This document shows positions 53,819 through 64,000 of a stretch of 64,000 nt of DNA, piece after piece. The position numbers and the translations under genes are program-made. The notes beneath the pieces are model-generated. The model did no database searches. It was not told where the DNA came from and saw only the letters and a program-made list of their open reading frames with translations. The DNA comes from Panorpa germanica (taxonomy: Eukaryota > Arthropoda > Insecta > Mecoptera > Panorpidae), in NCBI GenBank assembly GCA_963678705.1, contig CAVMBN010000094.1:29821-93820 (forward strand). The letters run 5' to 3'. Position 1 is the stretch's first letter. Each line of letters opens with the position of its first letter.

Positions 53819-56670
53819 CTAGCGCTTCGCCCCGTCGCAAAGCGACGTGTATTTAATATTTGTGAATAAATAAAAGTTATTTTATAAATAGAAAATAATC
53901 CTGAAATATTGTTTATTGTTCGCCTTTCGGCTTTACAATCTATCGCCATCCACCTCTTTCCTTCACTGCCTCCCTTTAATAGCTGGCCAATATTCCTTTC
54001 GCTAGCTACTTTTTCCTTACACTCAAACTTAATGTGCTCCAGTGTTTCGTCCTCCGCTCCGCACACTCTACACTTTCTTTCCTCACTCTTTTCTCAGTAT
54101 TTGTTTCCTTTTTCCTCATTTCCCAATCTAAACCTTGCTATTCTTCTTATGTGTTTTATGTCTTTTTCTATAAGGTACTGAGGCACAGTATTTTCTTATA
54201 ACCTTTTATATCTTTTATTGTAGTTACTTTTTTCTATTTTTCCCATTCTCTCCTGCTGTTGTATCTCCTTATCCCTTCTCCTTAGCTTCTCTTCCACCTC
54301 CTTCTCTTCTCCTCTCTGCCTCCTCGATCGCCATTCCATTCCTTTCAAAGTACTATTTTCTCTTTTTTCTACCTCCTCCTTTCCCCATTCTTTATGCTAT
54401 CCTCTCTTATTTTCTTTAAAATTTTGCTTTCCGCTCTGTGGAATTTCTCCTCGTATTTTACTGCTCTTTCTCCTGTTTTAATTCGTATCTTATCCCTTTT
54501 TAGCTCCTTCATAGCCATGTATCCTGGCGTGCACCTGTCCAGCCAGAGTAACCATTTAATATATCTCACCTGTATTCTTGCCAACTTTTCTTGCTCCTTC
54601 CACCCCCAAACCTCTGCTCCATACAACAACATACTGGCTATCAGTCTATCAAACATCCATATTCTCTTTTGTATGTCCCCCCTAAACACCTTTTCCCTTA
54701 GTCCTCATACCCGTCGCATTGCTAGCTCCGCCTTCTTTGCTACCTCCCTTATCTGAGCCTCTTCTCCATTGTTCTTTTTAAAAGTGTAGCCCAGATATTT
54801 AAATTCTTCTACTTCCTCAATGTTCTCTGTCTTGTATTTTTACCTTTTATGTCTTCTTTTTCCTCCCCCCTTTTTTAAATACCATAATTGTCTTTTCCAC
54901 ATTTAACTCTAGTCCTTTCCTGTCTATATATCTCCATAGCCGATGTGCCACCTCCTGCAGCTCTCCTTCCCTTTCTGCCAACAGGACTATATCGTCAGCG
55001 TATGCTAAAGTCCATATCTTGTAGTGTCTTCTTATAAGCACCCCCCGATCTTGTCCTCTTTCCATTACCCCCTCCAAGTCTGCTGTATATATCGCAAATA
55101 AAATGGGGCTCAGAGGACAACCTTGTCTCAACCCCTTGTCTGTCCAGAATTCTTCTGATTCTTCACCTCCAACTCTTATTCTCATTCTTGTTTCTTCGTA
55201 AATTTCTTCAATACGTTCCACTATATCCTCATCTATTTTTTTCTTTCTCATGTACTTCCACAATTTCTGTCTGTTGACCATATCAAACGCCGCTTTAAGG
55301 TCGATGAACATTGCATATGTCTGTCCTCCTTTTTCCCTTAGCTCTTTTTCAACTACATGGTTCAGTGCGTATATATTGTCTAAAGTCCCTCGTCCCTTTC
55401 TAAAGCCTGCTTGTGTCTCGGGAAGTATTTCTTTTACTTTTACCTCTTCTTCCAGTCCTTCTCTCACAATCCCTGCATAAATCCTGTACCCTGTATTCAG
55501 TAGTGTGATACCTTTGTAATTCTTGGCTTCATGCCTATTTCCCTTTTTATATATCGGAGTTATTACCCCTTCTCTCCAGCTGTCTGGCAGGTTTCCTCCT
55601 TTCCATATCTTATTTATCGCTGTCAGTAATCCTTTCTCTATCTGTTCTTGCCCAGCTTTCCACGCCTCGTTCTTTAGTCCATCTCTACCTGGTGCTTTCC
55701 TTTCCTTGAGTTTTTGAATTTGTGTTTTTAGTTCATTTAGTTCTATTTCGTTTACTTTCTCCTTCTCTTTTATCCCCTTCTTTGTATTCTCGTTTCTTTT
55801 CTTTCCTCCTAGTACTCCCATAAAGTGTTTCGTTCACTCTTCCATTTTTATTTCCTTGCTTGGCTCTTTCCATTGCCTTTTCTCCCTATTTATCTAATCC
55901 CATGCCTGCCTCTCCGTTGTTATCTCTCTAATTTCTTTTTCTATTCCTATTTTGAACTCCTTCTTTTTATCTTTTATCTTATCGTTATATTCCCTTTGCT
56001 TCCTCTTAAAGTCTTCTTTAATTGATTCTCCTTTCTTCCATCTCTTTAGTTCCCTTTTTACCTCTTTTTTCCATTCTTTACATTCTTTATCTCACTATTT
56101 GTTTTCTCCCGTTCTATCAGATATTCTCCACCTTTTACCTTGGGTTGCTTCCTTCATCCTTTCTTCAATTTCCTCCATCTTCTCCGTTTCTCCTTCTTCC
56201 TCGTATCTCCGTTCCAATTCCTCCATAAACTTCTTCCTTCCTTCCTCCGTCCAATCGCTGCCCTCTTTCCATTCGTTTCCCTTCCTTTCACCGCTCCTCG
56301 CCTCCAACTCTACCACCAGCGGTAGGTGATCCGAGTCCACCCTCTCTTCCACTTTCATTCTTTCTACCTTCTGTCCTCCTTCCAGCGTTGTAACCACGTA
56401 GTCGATTACTGTATCCCCTTTGCTTCCCACATAGGTATATTCTCCTTCTTCATCTCCTTCCTTGTTCCCATTTAGTACTATCCATCCTTGCTCTTCTTGC
56501 AATTCCATTAGTTCATTTCCCTCGGCGTTTATTGTTTTGTCTTTCGTTGTTCTTTTTTTTTACTATTCCCCCATATTTCGTCCACCTCTCCCAACTCCCC
56601 AATTCTCGCGTTGAAATTCCTTCCAATTAATAGGTTTTCCTGTTTCTCATCCTTAATTATTTCTTTTTCC
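53819..56670 (-). mobile_element. Helitron 3' end joined to a long LINE copy
   Basis: The first 80 bases are the CTAGCGCTTCG-type Helitron 3' end, identical in layout to copies B and C. From 53900 the LINE follows at the same junction as in B and C. No Helitron 5' region was found right of the LINE, so this copy is incomplete or the LINE is its own truncated insertion. Confidence 0.6.
53900..56670 (-). pseudogene. Non-LTR retrotransposon: endonuclease (partial), reverse transcriptase, zinc knuckle; decayed
   Basis: The longest LINE copy. On the minus strand, pieces 56670-56095 give an APE-type endonuclease end: IGRNFNARIGELGE, GDTVIDYVV and VDSDHLPLVVELE. Frame 55821-54847 (324 residues) is the RT: APGRDGLKNEAW, TQAGFRKGRGTLDNIYA, LKAAFDMVNR, LRQGCPLSPILF and LAYADDIVLLA. 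Pieces 54689-54369 and 54066 give the connector and a CCHC-like MCGAEDETLEHI..C. It is 5' truncated within the endonuclease and has several frame breaks. About 110 bases of the 3' untranslated part seen in the other two copies are missing. Clade not certain; Jockey/CR1-like. Confidence 0.85.
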
Positions 56671-56929
56671 CTTGTTATTTAATATTTTAGTTAATTATTG
56701 AATGCAATTTATGAGTGAGTTTTAAAAGTATGTAACATAAAATAAATGTAGGTCGTAATCCCATGTTAACTTGCTGTTGTAATATACAACCTACTCTGTA
56801 TGTCATTTCTTAATTTTAATCAACAACAAAGTTTAAAAAAGGTTATGGCATGATGGTACATTTGGCAGAAGGAATGCCAAAATGAGTTAATAACAGTTTT
56901 AACCAGAGTTAATAACACCATTTACCAAA

Positions 56930-57900
56930 CTGGACATTACTTTCAAAACAAGAAAACGGTGCGAAAAGTAGCCGATCAGCACATTAGCCATGCTTTTAAA
57001 AAGACACGTGCGTGAATGATGCACAAGATTGATAATTAATACCACATATTGTGCGATAGTCAGCTTAGCTTTAGAATGCTGGAACACCAAAAGAATGGCC
57101 AAAGCAATGCTCATAGGCCTTAAGAAAGTCTTTAATGAAGTCTGACACACAGGTCTACTATACAAGGCAATCAAAAGAGATCTTTTTGAAGTATACATTA
57201 AGGTAATAAAATCATACATCTATGCTAAAAATTACTTTTGCTTTGTAGAAGGGGCAACCTCAGTTCTGCACCCAACAAGATTAGAAGTTAAATAGGCTTA
57301 GAAACAGAACCCCATCTATTTGTAAAAACAAATAGTCGATACAGTTATGATCTAAAAACCTAGGTCAAATAGTCTCATTGAATGGACGATTATTACTATA
57401 AATGGAGTTTGAAAACCAATGTAAAAAATCATAGGTAATAATAACTTTTACCAGAAACAGAAAGTACACAATGAGGCTACTGACCTAGGTACAGAAGAGA
57501 GGGAATGTACCCAAAAGGTGAAGTACCTAGTGTTAAAAGTGTGCGTTCAAAAATCATGCAAAAAATTTAAGTGCAGAAGGTTATAGAGGACTGTCAAACT
57601 ACTTTTGAAATTAGCGGCGAATTCAGACACCCTCAAAAGCAAAAGCCAATTGAATATGAATATGACCAGGCTGATACTGGCTTATGCAGCACACAGAGAA
57701 GCTACAAGTTGTGGAAAACAAGGTATTACAAAAAATGGACATTATTTCGTAAGAAACGATGATTCACAATGATTTATACATCACTAAAATTCAAGGTGTA
57801 ATAAAAAATTAGCAAGAAAACATATACTAAAGCAGAAACTTGAGAAAACTCAGCTGTAAAAGATTTATGTAATTGCCTACCAAAAAAACCTCACTACAGG
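56930..57900 (+). pseudogene. Heavily decayed Jockey-like reverse transcriptase fragment
   Basis: Plus-strand frames give scattered Jockey RT signatures. Early on are ALECWNTKRMAKAML, LKKVFNEV then HTGLLYKAIK, and VIKSYIYAKNYFCFVEGA (the D-V-x-K-A-F-D and L-I-K-S-Y regions). Later come LAYAAHREAT, KNGHYF-VRND and KLARKHILKQKLEKTQ (the R-N-x-x-I-H and C-terminal region). Many stops; an old copy unrelated to the LINE at its left. Confidence 0.65.
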
Positions 57901-58412
57901 CTTCCAAAGCCTATAGTATAGCCGACTTAATCACCATTACATTTGTTTGCATAACCCGACGACATACGTCTGTGTATCGCAACAATATTATACGTAGTAA
58001 CAATGGCACTAATGGCGGTTCCCTCGTGTATCTACCGCGCATGCATGAAGTCGCTCAGTGAGTTCAAGTGATAGCAAATGGTTGCCATGGTTCACAACTC
58101 ATGTACACGGTGGTACATCTTTATCTGAAATATGACCTATCCTAACCTATTTAAACAATGTTCTTATAATCATTATTTCTTAAAATTAAGTCCCACGTGT
58201 ATTAAAGAATATATATATTGATCATACACGAAGTGGTTTTAAGTGTACAAACATCGGTATTTTCTACAGATAGAAATTATCAAATATTATTGCAATGGAT
58301 ATACATAAAGATCGAAATATAAAATGGCAATATCTGTAGCAGAAGTCTAAAACAAGGAAAGGTATTTAGGATCCAATTTAATCATATGCAAAATTATTTA
58401 ACCAAATTGCAG
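57901..58412. other. Non-coding stretch before the sushi exons
   Basis: No gene seen. Any upstream exon (signal peptide) of the sushi gene is either here unrecognised or further away; the last bases are a plausible intron end (CCAAATTGCAG). Confidence 0.4.
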
Positions 58413-58609
58413 GAACTGTACCTTGCCTGAGTATCCACAGAACGGACTTTATATAGTTTTGGAGAGCTCTGGATTCACGAATCCTGGACAAATTATACCA
58501 AATAACACTGTTATTGAGTATAAGTGTGTTTCTGGCTATGAACCTTTTGGAAATTCTCCCGCTTTTTGTATTAACGGCAACTGGAAAACTCAGTTTCAGA
58601 AATGCCAAA
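58413..58609 (+). CDS. Sushi exon 1
   Basis: Begins after CCAAATTGCAG, ends before GTAACG. It encodes a complete CCP: NCTLPEYPQNG, then YKCVSGYEP, FCINGNW and KCQ, with four cysteines and the conserved glycine and tryptophan. Entry phase is 2 and exit phase 1, unlike the later exons, so it may follow a signal-peptide exon. Confidence 0.75.
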
Positions 58610-58682
58610 GTAACGTATTGATTTTATAGTAAAAATAAAAGAGATTTTTAGAAAATTAATTAACCTATTTTTGATTTTTTAG

Positions 58683-58886
58683 AGAAAATAACCTGTACTT
58701 CGCCAACAAGCCCTTCAAATGGCAGCTATAATCTTTCTGGTTCAAATATCCCTTTGACACAAGGGAAAGAAGTTCCGAATTAGTCTTTGATAACATTTTC
58801 ATGCGACGCAACATTCGACATTATTGGAAATAGAATAGCTCTTTGTTGGAACGGATCCTGGACCACAGGGGTGCCTCGATGTCAAA
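58683..58886 (+). CDS. Sushi exon 2 with in-frame TAG
   Basis: Acceptor TTTTTTAG, donor GTAAGTG, 204 bp, phase 1-1. The CCP has ITCTSPTSPSNGSY, FSCDATFDIIGN, LCWNGSW and RCQ. The codon after EVPN is TAG (58781-58783). All other sushi residues look normal, so the stop is probably recent, or the exon is optional. Confidence 0.7.
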
Positions 58887-58998
58887 GTAAGTGACCCTAA
58901 AAAATGGATCTGTAGTGGCATGGTATTAAGCAATTTAAATTGCCAACTGCTTGATAAGCTTTAGTTAATTGTTGAATAAATAGTAATATATTTAAGAG

Positions 58999-59202
58999 AA
59001 AGTACTTCCTGTTCTCTTCCTGATTTACCCAAGCAAGGAAGCTACACCGCACTTGGTCTACTGAAACCTCCAGTACCAGGATCACTAGTTAAAGAATTGC
59101 AAGTGCTGCAGTATGACTGTCCTGCTCCAAACATCTTACGGGGTGCATATATAATAGTTTGCATAAATGGAAATTGGCTGCCAGAAGTTCCCAGTTGTAA
59201 TG
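58999..59202 (+). CDS. Sushi exon 3
   Basis: 204 bp, phase 1-1, donor GTAAGT. The CCP has TSCSLPDLPKQGSY, YDCPAPNILRG, VCINGNW and SCN. The acceptor (TTTAAGAG) has a weak pyrimidine tract; an AG two bases earlier would shift the phase, so I chose the one that keeps 204 bp and phase 1. Confidence 0.7.
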
Positions 59203-59535
59203 GTAAGTTAAAGAGAAAGAAACATCTTTGCAGCAATTTGTTTTTCACAGACAACTTTCTATCATAAGTTAAATTATTTAGTATCATAAAATTTTAAGAC
59301 ATTCTTGATATTGCTGGAACAAAAAGTTGCATATAAAAATCTCTTTTTTTCTGTTAAAAATCTGTTATTTTTTATAAATATGTTAAATAATAAATTAGTC
59401 CTTTTTTGTGACAATTGTGATTCAGAAGCTGATTTATCAGTTAAAGTTGTATAGAGTTTCTACTTCCATCCCTTTTTATTTTGATCTCTTTAGATACAGA
59501 TGTTTGAACTAGAATTTATTTTAGTTTCCTTATTA

Positions 59536-60964
59536 AGGATGTATGAGCGAGGGCGTGGTGTAATAGGGAATTTTTAAGGGTTAAAGAGCATTTGCGGGGC
59601 GAAGTAAAGAAAATTATCACGTGACGTAAATTTTTCCGTTAGCAACACAACTTGTTTTGTTTATATTTTTCCCGGTGACATTTAAATATTATTAAATTTG
59701 TAACATTTAGAAATGGATATATATACAAAGTTACGATAGATCGGCGGTGTTTGTCTCATTATACAGCAAAATATATTTTATGACAGCGTCATCTATGAGA
59801 GCTATTGTGAAATCATTTAAAAAACTAAATGTACGAGTATGTTTAGAAATTATTTATATTGAAATGAACTATTTTTTATTAAATTGATTTATTAAAGATT
59901 TAGTTGTCATGCACTTCTTATTTATTAATTAATATTTATACATATTGAAATATTTGCAATGCATATTATTTTTGTAAATAACAAATAACTGAGTTAAAAG
60001 TTAATTCTTTATTTATGTTTCTTTATATAATTGTTTATAATATAATATGCACAATTATTAATAATGGCACAATTATGCTTGACGTAAGACTGCTGTGTCT
60101 TCGTATTTAATCCCTTGTTAGATTGTTATCACAATTAAATGCGCACTTATAATAATAAAATTTAGGAAGCAGCGGTGTAGTTCACATGTGTGAGGTGACG
60201 GCACAATCGGTACTGTAAACATTCTAAGAAGTCATCAGTGCTAGAACGGTGTAAAATAACAATTACTAATAATTCCTCTTTAATTACTATCACCATCATT
60301 TCCAGGATCTTCTATCTGTATAAGAAAAAAATCTTCGGTCGTGCTTCTTTATAATATGCTAGCATTGCAACATCTTGTTTTCCATAGTCTTTATGCAATT
60401 TGTACAATATGCCGCATCCACACAGTTTAACGATTCTTGCCAAATGGATAAAATAAATTCATTTTTCAGTTTATCTGTGTTTATTAATGTTTTTGATATA
60501 AAATTCTTATATCAGAGTAGGTTATATTTAAATCTGTATATACCGTTTTTCTCGCTATCGTGCTGTGACGCTTATTATAGCAGTGCGACGTTGCCAAATG
60601 TCAAATATGACGAAAAATTATTTATTGAATAACACAATTTGAATTTCATTTCTAATTTTCTTTTCAGGATAAACGGATACATAGTGTTTTTAAAATATTA
60701 ACGTGTCACGCCAATATTCACCTTGCTAATACCTTTTTTATATTACACAACGCAGAACATACTCATATTTATTGATTTATGATCACATGTACCCATTTCT
60801 CCATAAGAACAATGTATTTTATGTCAGTTATAAACAATTAATTTCTTTAAAATTTGAGCGGTTACCTACCCTGATATTTTAACAGTAAATCTTTTGAGCA
60901 GGGATCTACAGGTAACAAATTTTGAGTCCTTAAATCAAAAATAATTTTCTCGCTCATACATCCT
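59536..60964. mobile_element. TA-flanked TIR element in a sushi-gene intron
   Basis: Ends AGGATGTATGAGCGAG and the inverse CTCGCTCATACATCCT, flanked by TA on each side. 1.43 kb without a recognisable transposase; a SINE remnant lies inside. The TA duplication fits Tc1/mariner-type or similar elements; superfamily open. Confidence 0.75.
60060..60262 (+). mobile_element. Decayed SINE copy nested in the TIR element
   Basis: It shares GACTGCTGTGTCTTCG, then AGGAAGCAGCGGTGTAG, GTGTGAGGTGACGGCAC and GAAGTCATCAGTG-type blocks with the SINE at 22322. The B box is degraded and there is no clean A tail. Confidence 0.6.
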
Positions 60965-61378
60965 TAAAACATCACTAAATAAGTTCGCAGGATGACATAG
61001 AAAATATATAAAAATAAATTACAATAAAATTGATAAATAAATGACTTATAGAAAACCCTACGAACCTTTTGAGTGATGTGTTATGCAAGATCCACCACCA
61101 CCTAAGATAGAAATAAATATCAGGATGGAATAGGTTTATGTATCACCATGTGATACGTCCCTATATTGATTATTTTCTCTAATAAATCTGTCTCGCCGCG
61201 GTCATTTTTGATTGTCAGAAGCCTTTAAGATATTTAAATTACAATTTTAAACAAATAATAAAAATAATCAACTTATTTTCTTCTACATTATATTGCTGCA
61301 AGATCTGAACACGTTAACCATTCTATTTGATTTGAGTGTAGTAAACTTCTAGTAACGTTTAATTTTCAATTTGTTTAG

Positions 61379-61582
61379 ATAGCAAACGCTGCACTTTGCC
61401 TAACGCACCAGTCAATGGTAAAGTCGATGATCATAGAGATGAAGATGATAATCTTTCTGGAATACAAGTCAATAGCTTGTCTCTGGTTAGGTATTCATGC
61501 GACGACGTATACGATCTAATTGGAAATAGTTCTGCAATTTGTCAGAACGGAATATTGTCTTCGGATCCACCTATTTGTCAAA
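61379..61582 (+). CDS. Sushi exon 4
   Basis: 204 bp, phase 1-1, acceptor TTTGTTTAG, donor GTAAGT. The CCP has KRCTLPNAPVNGKV, YSCDDVYDLIGN, ICQNG and ICQ. An acidic stretch (DDHRDEDDN) lies between the first and second cysteines. Confidence 0.8.
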
Positions 61583-61644
61583 GTAAGTTTCGATAAGTTT
61601 AGGTAATGTCAAATAAATTATTTACTCTATAATTGGCTCTCAAG

Positions 61645-61779
61645 AAACCCCTATACCTGGGGCAGTGATTGAAGAGAGAGAAGCAATACGATATAACTGC
61701 ACAGTAAAGATGTCGTGCAACTATGACCAAGTCATCGTCTGCTCTAAAGGAGAATGGGTGCCAGATGTCGTGCAATGCG
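61645..61779 (+). CDS. Short sushi exon 5
   Basis: 135 bp, phase 1-1, donor GTGAGT. It encodes TPIPGAVIEEREAIRYNC, then MSCNYDQVIVC and EWVPDVVQC. Four cysteines are present but the N-terminal segment and usual first-cysteine spacing of a CCP are missing, so this is a shortened or divergent module. Confidence 0.65.
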
Positions 61780-62006
61780 GTGAGTTGTAAAGACTATAAG
61801 ATAAACTTATTAACCACAATTTGTATGTATGTTTATTCTTCCCTATTAAAGGCTTTACATTCTTCCATATAATCATTTCTTACAATTCATGAATTCTGAA
61901 TTAAACTTAAAAACTAATTATATCTCTTTCTTTTTCTCCTCATGGTACATTCTCTGTCTGTTACTCTTCTACTTCATCATTCTAAACTCCATGTTTTTGC
62001 TCCTTT

Positions 62007-62242
62007 CCCAGTAAACATTTTGGAGTCACTTTGACATCATATTGAAGATGCGTCATGATTTTTTTGTCATAAAAGAGTTCATTTGTAGTTCAGTTTCTCA
62101 CATTTTTTCATATAAAATGTCTGCTTTATCGGCTACAGATGGCGAAATACAAATGAAGATAAAGTTGATGCGAACTATAATTGAAATGGAATAGTAAGAG
62201 TAACGTCACTAAATAGGGCACTTCAAAAAATTCTTTACTGGG
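62007..62242. mobile_element. MITE with CAGTAAACATTT termini, second copy
   Basis: Same family as 32576-32795, here with CCCAGTAAACATTTTGG and inverse end TTTACTGGG. Sits in the intron between sushi exon 5 and the fibrinogen exon. Confidence 0.7.
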
Positions 62243-62953
62243 TTTTCTCTCTGTTTCTCCACAATACACCTCTTCCGTCTTTTGCTTTTCTCGTCAAGTT
62301 ATCTATACTCCTTTCTGGACAAACTAAACATTTTCCATATCTGCTCTTTAATTTATCTCCTTCGTTCCTGGTTTCCTCTCAGCAATTATTTCCTAACCTA
62401 CTGACTTTCTTTTCTGCTGCCTCTAATCACTGTTTACTTCTATACATTTCCCAACGGTTCTGCCCCTTTTTTTGATTTTTTCAAACTCTTCAAAATATCA
62501 TTTTGTCTCGGTGATCCATGTCATGTTTTTATGTTTGAAATTAGGTAGGATAAGTACTAAGAGTGCTGCATCAAATTGTAGCGCACTTCGGGCAGTTTGC
62601 CCGAGATAATTCCGCATTAATGTGCTGGAACATTATCAATGTGGAACATAACTTTCCTATTAGTTAAATTGGCCCCATTTGCGTATCCTTTAATTTCTTG
62701 TCAAATCGGTCCAATAATTCACTGTAGTATTGCTTGTGAATGTAATAATAATATGTAAAAAGTCAAAGAATATATAAGTTGTTGTTGTCTGTTCAGAGAC
62801 TCAGTTTTAAAATAGAATAAAGTAAGTACTGTTAGTATCACCTTGCACAAGTTATAAGTACTAATAAACTAGTAATATAGGGGGTGTTTGTAAAATTACC
62901 CCCTAAATAAATCCATCTTAAAACCTAAAGTAATTTGTTTTGTATTTTTTCAG

Positions 62954-63078
62954 ATTTTCCTTCAGTTTGTGAAAATGTTTCAGGAGACAAATCTGGTGTG
63001 TACCTGATCCAACCAAACAACAATGTAAAATCATTTTACGCCTATTGCGATCTCACACTGACCGGGCAAAAATGGACT
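62954..63078 (+). CDS. First fibrinogen-related-domain exon
   Basis: Acceptor TTTTTTCAG, donor GTAAGT, entry phase 1 and exit phase 0. It encodes VCENVSGDKSGVYLIQP, then FYAYCDLTLTGQKWT, the opening of a fibrinogen C-terminal domain (S-G-V-Y-x-I-x-P, V/Y-x-C-D-x-x-x-x-G-x-x-W-T). The calcium- and ligand-binding C-terminal half would be in later exons beyond the window. Confidence 0.85.
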
Positions 63079-63550
63079 GTAAGTATTAAGCTATTTCATT
63101 TAGTGTGCCGCTTTGTACGATAAATGCATCCTCTGCACTAATAAAATATCATAATTCTTGACCACGAAAGAAGAGAACGAGTAGCAGAAGTTATAAAAGA
63201 CTAAGGTGTGAGACTGAAGAAGTTCATCTCGCCGTATTTATACATTAAATTATGTTCATTTTAGCTCTCGCTTTCAGGAAATATACAAAAGTATCGGACG
63301 GAAACAAATTTAAAAAAAAACATCATATTTCAAGATAGACTCCTAATATATGGAAATAATCAACCAAATTGAATATTATATGAGATGCAAAATATGTGAA
63401 TCTTTTAAAAATAATATGTCACAGTTAAACTCTATGACATACATCCATGGGGTTGCTAAGTTACATAAAATGACCAATTTCCATCATATTTGTTAAATGG
63501 GATTGTAATTTTGTAATACAATTTACTATGAGAAGTTGTTTCAAAATGCA

Positions 63551-63735
63551 TATCTGACGATACAGTGTGCGAGAGCATTTATGGTTGACGCTAGACTAAT
63601 ATGCGTTCCGAATCGACACCCGGACCAGCGTTATATTTTCTGAGTAGTTTTTTAGTGTCCGGTATAGTGATGAATAAAAGAAATGTAATCAACCAAGGCT
63701 TAACGGCAGGAAACATTGAATTAATAAATACATAC
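63551..63735 (+). mobile_element. Decayed SINE copy
   Basis: It shares TGTGCGAGAGCATTTATGG, GACGCTAGACT, CACCCGGACCAG and TATATTTTCTGAGT-type blocks with the SINE at 22322, including the A-box region. Tail decayed. Confidence 0.65.
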
Positions 63736-63884
63736 TGACTAGGTGTTTAATAAGTTTTTAAAGCTGGTATTAAAAAACCGGTTTTTGTAGTAATTTTAGC
63801 ACATTCGAAAACCGGTTTAGAGAATGCATATTACATATTATTTAAAAATTAATTTTAAATTTATTTTATTTGCTATCTTTCTAC

Positions 63885-64000
63885 TATATAAAAATAAGTC
63901 GGGTTTTCCTTCCTGACGTTATAACTCCAGAACGCACGAACCGATTTCCACGGTTTTGCATTCGTTGGAAAGGTCTCGGGCTCCGTGAGGTTTATAGCAA
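63885..64000 (+). mobile_element. Helitron 5' end running off the right edge
   Basis: TATATAAAAATAAGTCGGG followed by CCTTCCTGACGTTATAACTC and ACGCACGAACCGATTT is the well-known 5' sequence type of insect Helitrons whose 3' ends read ACAGCTAG. It may be distantly related to the nested copy at 2722-3054, which has AACCGATTTTAATGAAATTT in the same place. The 3' end is outside the window. Confidence 0.55.

Larger units (their letters stand above)
58413..63078 (+). pseudogene. Host gene: tandem CCP/sushi modules then fibrinogen-related domain (partial, one in-frame stop)
   Basis: Six exons with GT-AG borders: 58413-58609, 58683-58886, 58999-59202, 61379-61582, 61645-61779 and 62954-63078. The first five encode four-cysteine CCP (sushi) modules; the sixth starts a fibrinogen-related domain. 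Introns after each sushi exon are phase 1, the classical shuffling phase. CCP modules with a fibrinogen-type lectin domain suggest a secreted recognition protein; that role is inferred. The TAG at 58781-58783 lies in frame in the second exon, so the gene is either dead or skips that exon, which is 204 bp with phase 1 on both sides and so removable without frame loss. The 5' start and the 3' end of the gene are not in the window. Confidence 0.7.

Noticed and set aside
56899-57219. Minus-strand 106-residue frame
   Set aside because: The plus strand at the same place carries Jockey-like RT motifs; the minus frame has none.
57571-57762. Separate small gene next to the sushi exons
   Set aside because: Part of the decayed Jockey-like RT region judging by neighbouring motifs in order.
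60375-60632. 85-residue frame in the intronic TIR element
   Set aside because: Phenylalanine- and tyrosine-rich product of AT-rich DNA with no transposase motif.

Overview
The window looks like a piece of an AT-rich arthropod (probably insect) nuclear genome. The reasons are GT-AG introns in one host gene, non-LTR and BEL/Pao-type retroelements, a Polinton, Helitrons, PIF/Harbinger, a tRNA-derived SINE and several MITEs. There is no bacterial-style operon, RNA gene or CRISPR array. The species cannot be named from sequence alone.

About 57 kb is a nested pile of mobile elements. Minus-strand Helitrons dominate. Their 3' ends have a GTCGC..GCGAC hairpin, then 10-12 bases, then CTAG; their 5' ends begin TC followed by TATTATAATG-like sequence. 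Many lie directly head to tail with no spacer (joints at 362/363, 3131/3132, 18490/18491 and 22679/22680). Positions 1-13 kb hold two non-autonomous Helitrons plus a decayed autonomous one (gene remains 6255-12987). A Polinton with 2-kb terminal inverted repeats and a 6-bp target duplication spans 13987-32323. Inside it sit a four-unit Helitron array (16882-26571) and a short BEL/Pao-like LTR element with apparently identical LTRs (27114-30235). Positions 32.4-38.8 kb hold a MITE, a PIF/Harbinger element with TTA target duplication, a hAT-like MITE and plain AT-rich DNA.

Positions 38.9-53.8 kb are one Helitron (38935-39731 plus 53754-53818) split exactly at an A|T site by another Helitron array. 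That array includes a nearly intact autonomous copy. Its coding region reads as one frame interrupted by a single TAA: two tandem cysteine-peptidase-like domains (GxQC...DSH, resembling peptidase C76), a basic repeat region, a zinc motif, an HUH Rep domain and a Pif1-like helicase. This protease-bearing Helitron is the most interesting system in the window. Another Helitron 3' end is joined to a longer LINE copy (53819-56670), followed by a decayed Jockey-like RT.

The only host gene recognised is at the right edge (58413-63078 and beyond, plus strand). It has five exons encoding CCP/sushi modules, then the first part of a fibrinogen-related domain, a layout expected of a secreted recognition or lectin-like protein. 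One symmetric sushi exon carries an in-frame TAG, so the gene is either a pseudogene or skips that exon. Its introns carry a TA-flanked TIR element, a MITE and SINE copies.
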